From: Bacteroidales bacterium
GTDB lineage: Bacteria; Bacteroidota; Bacteroidia; Bacteroidales; JAOZVK01
Assembly (NCBI GenBank): GCA_029938185.1
Contig: JAOZVK010000170.1
Location: 1-10,293, forward strand
Length of the DNA stretch: 10,293 bases
Reading direction: 5' to 3'
Shown: positions 5,446 to 10,293 of the stretch, in pieces
Position numbering within the stretch: the stretch's first letter is position 1
How the letters are laid out: every line of letters starts with the position of its first letter
Notes under the pieces: generated by a model
What the model was told of the DNA's origin: nothing
What the model saw: the letters and a program-made list of their open reading frames with translations, nothing else
Database searches by the model: none
Position numbers and translations under genes: made by a program

Positions 5446-7002
5446 TTAAATATGACTTTTTAGTCCAAAACTTATAAAAGTATTTTTTTGTGAAATATCT
5501 GACGATGTATTTTGTGTATTGGATATTCCAAACTCTAACTGAAAATTAGATTTTGGGTTTAATAAATATGAAAATTTTATTTCACTATAAATTAATCTTG
5601 TAGCTATTCCTTGAGCAACAATATTATTATAGTCTTTCACCCTAAGTAAATACGATTTATAAATATCGCCACCATAGCTGACTGTTCCAATATCTTTTCC
5701 ATAATCGGCATAAATTATTTTTGATGAAACTGATACTCTGTTTTTATGGTATCTCAAAATTGCAATAATTTCTTTAAAATTAGCACCCAAAGGATGTGCC
5801 AAAGGACTATAATATGAAGCATAATTAAGTATAGGAAGTTGATGCGAATATGTAAATGGTCTGGCATAATTATACTCAAGTTGTGCATATAATCCTTTAA
5901 TATTTAAAGGCTCGAAAGCTTTTATTCCAAGCTGAATAGCAAATTTATTTCCCCACCATCCGTTTCTTGCCTTTATATTTGAAAATATAAATTCATCAAG
6001 AAGTAGTTGAGAATAAATATTATACTTTTTCAATATTTTAATTTTAAAACCAAATCCCAGTAAAACATTATCAGCCGAACCTATCGAAAACTCTACCGGA
6101 CGATAAAAAATAACTGGATTTATATAATTGGGGTCTATACCTTTGCTACTCACCGAGTCGGCAGCATTTATTACAATTGATTCAAATGCATTTACATTGA
6201 GCCACTTTGTTATATTCCAACTTAAATAATGATATACAAAATATTTTTTTGCTAATGGTTTTCCAGTTTCTTCTACCTTATAATCTTTTAGTTGCGAAAC
6301 CAACCAAGAGTATTTTATTTTCCATATATTAAGATTTGCTTTAAGATATGGATAATTATTTGAATTATCGGATAAAAACAAAGAGCGATAGCCATCGCCA
6401 ATAAAATTTTTACCAATACCAGCTTGTAAATTAATATATTTTACGGGACTATACGAAATATATCCTCTTATTAAGTGGTATAGAAATATATCTCCATTTT
6501 TACTATTATACTTTCCGTAAGTTGGAATTGTCTTGGTGGTATCAACATGTTTGCTTGTATAATCATCAAACTGTATTCCACCATAAAAAAAATCGGTATT
6601 TATTGATAATTTATCAGAATGATTAAAATTTATTGAGCAACCAGCTTTAGTATCAAAAAAAGCTTGTTTTGAATTAATATCATAAGAACCATATGCTGTA
6701 AATATTGGATTTATCGAAAGTTTGTTTTTTTCGTTCGAATAGCTAATTATATCCTTATTAAATATTTTTTTAGAGAAAAAACCACTCGTTTTTATAAATA
6801 AAATATCAATAGAATCTTTATTATTTATCTCATTTTGCAAATATGGTTTTATTGATGTATGAAAGTTGTTTTGTGTGTATAAATATGGTTCATATCTAAT
6901 ATTAATATCATTATGTAAATTAATAATAGACGATTGTGACAATACAAACTGACTAAATATTTGAAATGTAATTAATAAAATTATTTTTACTGACTTATTC
7001 AT
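5446..7002 (-). CDS. Wzi/RemB-like outer-membrane beta-barrel protein
   Basis: This 518 aa protein has an N-terminal signal peptide (hydrophobic stretch about 5-20, likely cleaved near LSQ-SS) and then alternating aromatic/polar strands expected of an outer-membrane barrel. Segments I recognise from the Bacteroidetes family that includes gliding protein RemB and Wzi-type capsule-assembly proteins are GKNFIGDGYRSLFLSDN (197-213), YPYLK (217-221), RPVEFSIGSADNVLLG (301-316), LLLDEF (333-338), NGWWGNKFAIQLG (347-359), LEYNYARPFTYSH (375-387) and PLAHPLGANFKEII (400-413). The family is linked to surface polysaccharide or gliding, but many members sit in non-gliding bacteria, so the precise role is open. 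It is alone, not in an operon with polysaccharide genes. A hairpin element (7017-7049) lies just upstream of its start codon, in the presumed 5' leader. Confidence 0.8.
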   Translation of the reverse strand: MNKSVKIILLITFQIFSQFVLSQSSIINLHNDINIRYEPYLYTQNNFHTSIKPYLQNEINNKDSIDILFIKTSGFFSKKIFNKDIISYSNEKNKLSINPIFTAYGSYDINSKQAFFDTKAGCSINFNHSDKLSINTDFFYGGIQFDDYTSKHVDTTKTIPTYGKYNSKNGDIFLYHLIRGYISYSPVKYINLQAGIGKNFIGDGYRSLFLSDNSNNYPYLKANLNIWKIKYSWLVSQLKDYKVEETGKPLAKKYFVYHYLSWNITKWLNVNAFESIVINAADSVSSKGIDPNYINPVIFYRPVEFSIGSADNVLLGFGFKIKILKKYNIYSQLLLDEFIFSNIKARNGWWGNKFAIQLGIKAFEPLNIKGLYAQLEYNYARPFTYSHQLPILNYASYYSPLAHPLGANFKEIIAILRYHKNRVSVSSKIIYADYGKDIGTVSYGGDIYKSYLLRVKDYNNIVAQGIATRLIYSEIKFSYLLNPKSNFQLEFGISNTQNTSSDISQKNTFISFGLKSHI

Positions 7003-7016
7003 TTTAATAATATTTT

Positions 7017-7049
7017 GGCTCTTCGAGCCTTTTTATCTTGCTTACGCAT
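7017..7049 (-). promoter_or_regulatory. Hairpin element upstream of the RemB-like gene
   Basis: Read on the minus strand, ATGCGTAAGC (7049-7040) is followed after ten bases by GGCTC-GAA-GAGCC (7029-7017), a 5-bp stem with a GAA loop. It ends 14 bases before the start codon of the RemB-like gene. The same motif order and spacing occur at 8700-8732 with a different but still paired stem. It may be a leader-RNA structure, the terminator of the upstream carboxypeptidase gene, or a small repeat. On the plus strand the hairpin is followed by TTTTT, but no plus-strand gene ends nearby. Confidence 0.45.
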
Positions 7050-7110
7050 AAATATTTTTACAATACTTGATTTTATGTTGATTAAATAGTGAAAAAGTAA
7101 TTGTATAAAT

Positions 7111-7132
7111 ATTAAATAGGTCTAAAACCCTA
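7111..7132 (+). repeat. Short dispersed motif ATTAAATAGG... at the ldcA-like gene end
   Basis: ATTAAATAGGTCTAAAACCC (7111-7130) resembles the minus-strand sequence ATTAAATAGGTCGAAGACCT of the hairpin element at 8700-8719, but two changes break the stem. Related pieces are at 1273-1290 (ATTAAATAGAAGACCTTT, lacking GGTC) and 8626-8646 (ATTAAATAAGGCGAAAACTA). It overlaps the carboxypeptidase stop codon at 7130-7132. Confidence 0.4.
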
Positions 7133-8188
7133 TAATACAGCTTTTTCCAAAAGTGTAATAGTTTTGTTATATGTATTTAGTTTTGCTTTTATACCTACTG
7201 GTAATGTTGCTTTATTTTTAACATGTCCAAAAGGAAAACCATACATTATCGGTATATTTAGATTTGATAGTCTATCAATAAGAATTTCTTTTAAACTAAA
7301 CGAATCTTCGGTTTTTGTATCAACTCCATCAATATCGCATTTTCTGAAAACACCTAATATTATGCCTGCTGCTTTTTGCAATTTTCCTGACATTAGCAGC
7401 TGAGTTAGCATACGGTCTATTTTGTATGGATATTCTTCAATTTCTTCGATAAAAATTAATTTTCCAGTATAATCAATGTCAAATTGAGTACCAATCAAAG
7501 AAACCATTAATGAAAGATTACCACCTATCAACTCACCTTGGGCTATTCCATTATTAATTATATACGAATTATAATCAGAATCTGATGCTTTTCCTTTTTC
7601 CTTTTCATATTCAATCACATAGTTGTCGCTTGGATTAGAAACAACTGCTTTTAGGTGTTTTCGTGTATAATTATTAAAACTCGAAATTCCTACCGCAACA
7701 TGAAAACCAGGAACATTGGAATATCTGTAAATTGCCTGAAACAAAGAAGTTATATCACTATAGCCCATCAATATTTTAGGGTTTTTGCTTATCAATGCAT
7801 AATCTAAGATATCAAGAATACGATTGCAACCATAACCACCTCTTACACATAATATACCATCAACTTTATTGTTTGCAAACATATGGTTTATATCGTCAGC
7901 TCTTAGTTTATCATTTGCCGAAAAGTATCCTGTTTTTTTTAAAATATTTTTAGTATTATATGCTTTATATCCCAGTGATTCAACCTTTTGTTTTGCCCTT
8001 TCGAGTTGGTCAATTCTAATAAAGCTTCCTGGAGCAATAAGACCTATTGTATCACCTTTTTTTAATCTCTTAGGCTTATTTAAATTTGTAGTTACTTCCT
8101 GATTATTCATACATAATATATTTGAAAATGGAAAAACGGAAATTGCTGATAATGAAACTATGCTTTTTATAAAATTTCGCCTTTTCAT
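7130..8188 (-). CDS. LD-carboxypeptidase (S66 family), Tat-exported
   Basis: Peptidase family S66 enzymes (LdcA, MccF) remove the terminal D-amino acid from murein tetrapeptides or cleave related amide bonds. The 352 aa protein begins KRRNFIKSIVSLSAISVFPF, a twin-arginine signal (RRxFxK) with a hydrophobic core, so it is probably exported folded to the periplasm. That is unlike cytoplasmic LdcA of E. coli but common in Bacteroidetes. IGLIAPGS lies at 48-55 and VRGGYG at 115-120. The nucleophile is Ser144 in GYSDIT, and GGNLSL is at 222-227. The catalytic Glu is expected in EEIEEYPYKIDRML (248-261), and His322 is in FGHVKNKATLPVG. All three triad positions appear present. Cys26 after ILC is not a convincing lipobox. 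Its start overlaps the upstream membrane-protein gene by ATGA. Its stop lies in a short repeat (7111-7132). Confidence 0.9.
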   Translation of the reverse strand: MKRRNFIKSIVSLSAISVFPFSNILCMNNQEVTTNLNKPKRLKKGDTIGLIAPGSFIRIDQLERAKQKVESLGYKAYNTKNILKKTGYFSANDKLRADDINHMFANNKVDGILCVRGGYGCNRILDILDYALISKNPKILMGYSDITSLFQAIYRYSNVPGFHVAVGISSFNNYTRKHLKAVVSNPSDNYVIEYEKEKGKASDSDYNSYIINNGIAQGELIGGNLSLMVSLIGTQFDIDYTGKLIFIEEIEEYPYKIDRMLTQLLMSGKLQKAAGIILGVFRKCDIDGVDTKTEDSFSLKEILIDRLSNLNIPIMYGFPFGHVKNKATLPVGIKAKLNTYNKTITLLEKAVL

Positions 8189-8571
8189 ATTCTGAATTTC
8201 CTTAATCCTGCTTTACCTAAAATAATAAATCCTAATGTTGTTCCAGCAATAGGTGTTGGTATTCCTGCTGCAATGCCAAGAAAAAAAGCTTTTGCTGCAC
8301 TTGTTCCTTTTGGGTCTTTCGATATATTTTGTTGTACGATATACGAACCAATAAAAGTTAAAATAAATGCCAATGCTGCTACAGCAGGAGTTGCCAAACC
8401 TGTTGATAATGCATTAGCTCCAAAAAATGCCATATCAATAAGAATCATTAAAATAGCACTATATGGGTGTAGTGTGTTTTTCGATTTTACTTTTAATTCA
8501 TTTTTATCCTGATTTGTTTTTTGTAAATCATCAATATTTTTTACTGGTTTTAAATTTTTTTCTGTTTCCAT
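8185..8571 (-). CDS. Small three-helix inner-membrane protein, unknown function
   Basis: I do not recognise this 128 aa protein. Residues 1-35 are polar and rich in Lys, Asp and Asn, so this part is probably cytoplasmic. Three hydrophobic segments follow at about 38-56, 60-79 and 95-119, and a short basic tail (GLRKFRI) ends the protein. The second and third helices are rich in Gly, Ala and Pro, and the third holds IPTPIAGTTLGFIILG. The positive-inside pattern is compatible with an inner-membrane protein. Its TGA stop overlaps the start of the LD-carboxypeptidase (ATGA), so the two are translationally coupled. It may therefore serve the same envelope process, for example as an anchor or transporter accessory, but that is inference from position only. 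Confidence 0.75.
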   Translation of the reverse strand: METEKNLKPVKNIDDLQKTNQDKNELKVKSKNTLHPYSAILMILIDMAFFGANALSTGLATPAVAALAFILTFIGSYIVQQNISKDPKGTSAAKAFFLGIAAGIPTPIAGTTLGFIILGKAGLRKFRI

Positions 8572-8693
8572 TATATATATTTTATTGATAAATTTAAGTT
8601 AAAACGTTTTTTAAAACAATACAGTATTAAATAAGGCGAAAACTACATATGTTGTAAAGATAATATTTTTTTTTACAAAAAGTTGTAATCTTA

Positions 8694-8732
8694 ATTGTAA
8701 GGTCTTCGACCTATTTAATGTGGCTTACGCAT
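8694..8732 (-). promoter_or_regulatory. Second hairpin element, same layout as at 7017
   Basis: On the minus strand ATGCGTAAGC (8732-8723) is followed after ten bases by AGGTC-GAA-GACCT (8712-8700) and then TTACAAT. Spacing and loop are the same as at 7017-7049, while the stem bases differ in a way that keeps pairing (GGCTC/GAGCC versus AGGTC/GACCT). It lies in the 255-base spacer between the DUF438 gene end and the membrane-protein start. It could be a leader structure, an old terminator, or a mobile small repeat. Nothing else in this spacer looks coding. Confidence 0.45.
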
Positions 8733-8826
8733 TCTTACAAATAACTGTCATATAATTAATTGTATAAAAATAAATATCGAAAAACTTTTGTAAGGCTACT
8801 TACATAAAGCTATAAGAATAGTTTTT

Positions 8827-10023
8827 TTACCAACTTAATAATCTTTTTTCACCTTTAAGTTTTCTTATATCGCTTACATTTTGAGATACTTCAATTACAC
8901 CTTTATAATTATTGTTTTCGTCTCTTAATGCAAAATATTGTATCAAAATAAACTTGTCTTTAATTTGAATCCAAAATTTAGCCAAATCTTTTTCTCCATT
9001 TTTAAACGAATCAATAATTTTATTTACAACATCGACACTATCAGGTGGATGGCAGTTTTGTACTTTACGTCCTACGATAGCAAATGAACGTGTGAAAATT
9101 CTTTCTTTTGGATTAGAAAAATATCGAACTTCGTCATTTTCATCAATAAAAGTAATATCAACAGGCAAATTATTCATCATCAAGATTATTTGTTTTGCAG
9201 ATAATACGCCTGTTTTTAAATCAATTAAATTGTCAAAATCAAATTCAGCTTCGTTGTTTATACTTATTTTTTCTTTTGGTTGTTTTATGTATGCGTATCC
9301 AATTTCAAGACTTTGTTCCATCATTTTATTCCAATCTCTTTTATCACAAAAATCCATTGCAGCAGGAAATAAAATGTATTCTTCTCTAAAAATAATAGGC
9401 TTTATTAAAAAAAATATTTTTCCTATTTCTACATTAATCGCTTTAATGTTGTCAGTTTCGAGCAAATCAAGTAGTTTTTTTAGAGAGTTTCTAATGTCAT
9501 CATGAAAAGCCCACATTAATTGTGTGCACCTGAAGTTATTTGTTCGTTTTTCGATATATGGAAACAGTATGTTTTCTTTTTTATCATAATGAATTATATA
9601 TTTTTTTAATTCAGATATTTTAGATTTTAAAACACTAAATTCCGATGAGTTAAAAGGTTCTTTTTCTTTATTTATTTTTTTTAATAAAGTTTTAATTGAT
9701 TCAAGAATTTTTTGAACCTCATCGTTTTCCTGAATCAAATAATTTAAAAAATCAATTTTTTTAAGATTTTTCCATTTTTTTGATTCTAGTGGTTTATAAA
9801 ATATATTTAATATTTTTCCGATAGATGTTTTTAAAACAGAAATACTTATTCCTTTGTTTATAAGCATATCAACAACGTGCATTACATCGTGAGCCGTAAG
9901 CATATCAATATATTGTTGATATTGTTCGACATATTTTTTATTTTTTTTTCCTTCAATTATACCTATTGAATATTCGAGAAGTTTTTCAATCCGTTTTTCC
10001 TTATTATTAATTAGTTCTGACAT
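8827..10023 (-). CDS. DUF438 / hemerythrin-like / PAS domain protein
   Basis: This 398 aa soluble protein has the three-part layout of DUF438 family members. Residues 9-78 are the helical DUF438 region (VEQYQQYIDMLTAHDVMHVVDML). About 95-225 is a hemerythrin-like four-helix domain, with His145 and Glu150 in HYDKKENILFP, WAFHDDIR (His174) and REEYILFP (Glu214/215). About 285-388 is a PAS fold (PVDITFIDENDEVRYFS) with the family's conserved NCHPPDSV (323-330) and a typical GVIEVSQNVSDIR end. Hemerythrin ligands normally end in HxxxD/E; here that last His is absent, as I recall is usual in this family. It has no output domain or membrane segment, so a redox, oxygen or nitric-oxide sensing role is plausible but unproven. 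It is transcribed alone. Confidence 0.88.
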   Translation of the reverse strand: MSELINNKEKRIEKLLEYSIGIIEGKKNKKYVEQYQQYIDMLTAHDVMHVVDMLINKGISISVLKTSIGKILNIFYKPLESKKWKNLKKIDFLNYLIQENDEVQKILESIKTLLKKINKEKEPFNSSEFSVLKSKISELKKYIIHYDKKENILFPYIEKRTNNFRCTQLMWAFHDDIRNSLKKLLDLLETDNIKAINVEIGKIFFLIKPIIFREEYILFPAAMDFCDKRDWNKMMEQSLEIGYAYIKQPKEKISINNEAEFDFDNLIDLKTGVLSAKQIILMMNNLPVDITFIDENDEVRYFSNPKERIFTRSFAIVGRKVQNCHPPDSVDVVNKIIDSFKNGEKDLAKFWIQIKDKFILIQYFALRDENNNYKGVIEVSQNVSDIRKLKGEKRLLSW

Positions 10024-10047
10024 ATTTTTATTGTTTTAAATGATTTA

Positions 10048-10073
10048 ATTATTCAATGATACAATGGTACAAT
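10048..10073 (+). repeat. Partial copy D of the ~87-base repeat
   Basis: These 26 bases are identical to positions 1-26, beginning ATTATTCAATGATACAATGG. The match stops abruptly, followed by ATTTTTATGG, so only the first third of the element is present. It lies 25 bases upstream of the divergent DUF438 gene's start codon and 117 bases before the transposase-like gene. Confidence 0.75.
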
Positions 10074-10155
10074 ATTTTTATGGAAATAAATTTTAGTAGC
10101 TTAAAAAACTTATGGATTTAAGAAAAATGATAAAACATTTCTATAATTTTTTTAG

Positions 10156-10163
10156 TATCTTTG
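10156..10163 (+). promoter_or_regulatory. Bacteroidetes -7 promoter box TATCTTTG
   Basis: TATCTTTG matches the Bacteroidetes -7 consensus TAnnTTTG at every fixed position and lies 26 bases before the ATG of the transposase-like gene, a normal short leader. A clear -33 TTTG is not seen at the usual distance. The leader contains a 17-base A-rich stretch (10171-10187) identical to 431-447 before the first cassette gene. Confidence 0.6.
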
Positions 10164-10189
10164 TAAAAAAATAAATAAAAAACAAATAT

Positions 10190-10293
10190 ATGAATAAAAG
10201 AACACAACAAAAATATGCCAATGCCTATTTAGCACCACTAAACTACGACCTGTTTTTCAAAAAAGTATTTTCTGATATAAAAATAGCCAAACG
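10190..10293 (+). CDS. PD-(D/E)XK nuclease family transposase, N-terminal part only
   Basis: The window ends after 34 full codons of this gene. The start MNKRTQQKYANAYLAPLNYD followed by LFFKKVFSDIKIAK is the N-terminal pattern (YLxPLxDxxFKxxFG-like) of the Rpn/PDDEXK_2 family of recombination-promoting nucleases and putative transposases, common in many copies in Bacteroidetes genomes. The nuclease core would lie beyond the window, so activity cannot be judged. The ATG is placed after an A-rich leader and a perfect -7 box, which supports the start. It diverges from the DUF438 gene across a 166-base spacer. Confidence 0.75.
   Translation, partial: MNKRTQQKYANAYLAPLNYDLFFKKVFSDIKIAK

Noticed and set aside
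7164..8512. Several plus-strand frames opposite the carboxypeptidase and membrane-protein genes
   Set aside because: They are antisense shadows; the minus-strand proteins carry recognisable motifs and overlap as a coupled pair.
8653..8662. Possible minus-strand -7 box (TATCTTTA) for the membrane-protein operon
   Set aside because: It misses the final G of TAnnTTTG, and the nearest TTTG is only 13 bases away, shorter than the usual spacing.
8790..8803. GTAAG-GCTA-CTTAC hairpin after the DUF438 gene as a terminator
   Set aside because: The stem is five pairs and on the minus strand is followed by AAAAG before the T-run, so it is a poor terminator.
9092..9505. Plus-strand 137-codon frame
   Set aside because: It is entirely antisense to the well-supported DUF438/PAS gene, has no motif, and looks like a shadow frame.

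Overview
The window is very AT-rich and looks like a low-GC member of the Bacteroidetes, probably Bacteroidales/Marinilabiliales-like. The support is a RemB/Wzi-type outer-membrane barrel protein, a DUF438-hemerythrin-PAS protein, A-rich leaders in place of Shine-Dalgarno sites before most ATGs, a perfect TAnnTTTG promoter box, and a PDDEXK-type transposase start typical of the phylum. The lineage call is inference from content; no 16S or other marker gene is present.

Left part (1-1893, + strand): a 445-base gene-free stretch rich in short repeats, then two tandem copies of a two-gene cassette. Each cassette encodes an unrecognised 140-147 aa protein followed closely by a tiny HNH-type zinc protein (92 aa with a C-terminal membrane helix in copy 1; 52 aa without it in copy 2). 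The first genes of the two copies share 195 consecutive identical bases, while their 3' ends and the HNH genes have clearly diverged. This is a mosaic pattern that suggests gene conversion.

Middle (1960-5075, + strand): a tryptophan biosynthesis run, trpG-trpD-trpC-trpF. trpC and trpF overlap by ATGA. trpE, trpB and trpA are not in the window. trpE may lie just left of base 1 (inference). An approximately 87-base repeat fills the trpG-trpD gap, supplies the trpG stop codon, and recurs at base 1 in the same frame relation (Ile-Ile-Gln-stop).

Right part (5076-10023, - strand): a repeat-rich convergent spacer, a RemB/Wzi-like outer-membrane protein, a translationally coupled pair (three-helix membrane protein, then a Tat-exported LD-carboxypeptidase), and a DUF438/hemerythrin/PAS sensor-like protein. 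The spacers here carry a small hairpin element with compensatory base changes.

Right edge (10190-end, + strand): the first 34 codons of a PD-(D/E)XK-family transposase/nuclease with a good -7 promoter box.

Working together: trpG, D, C and F catalyse anthranilate formation (with the missing TrpE) through to indole-glycerol phosphate. The carboxypeptidase and its membrane partner are probably involved in cell-envelope recycling. The HNH cassettes have no demonstrable link to tryptophan synthesis and are the least explained part of the window.
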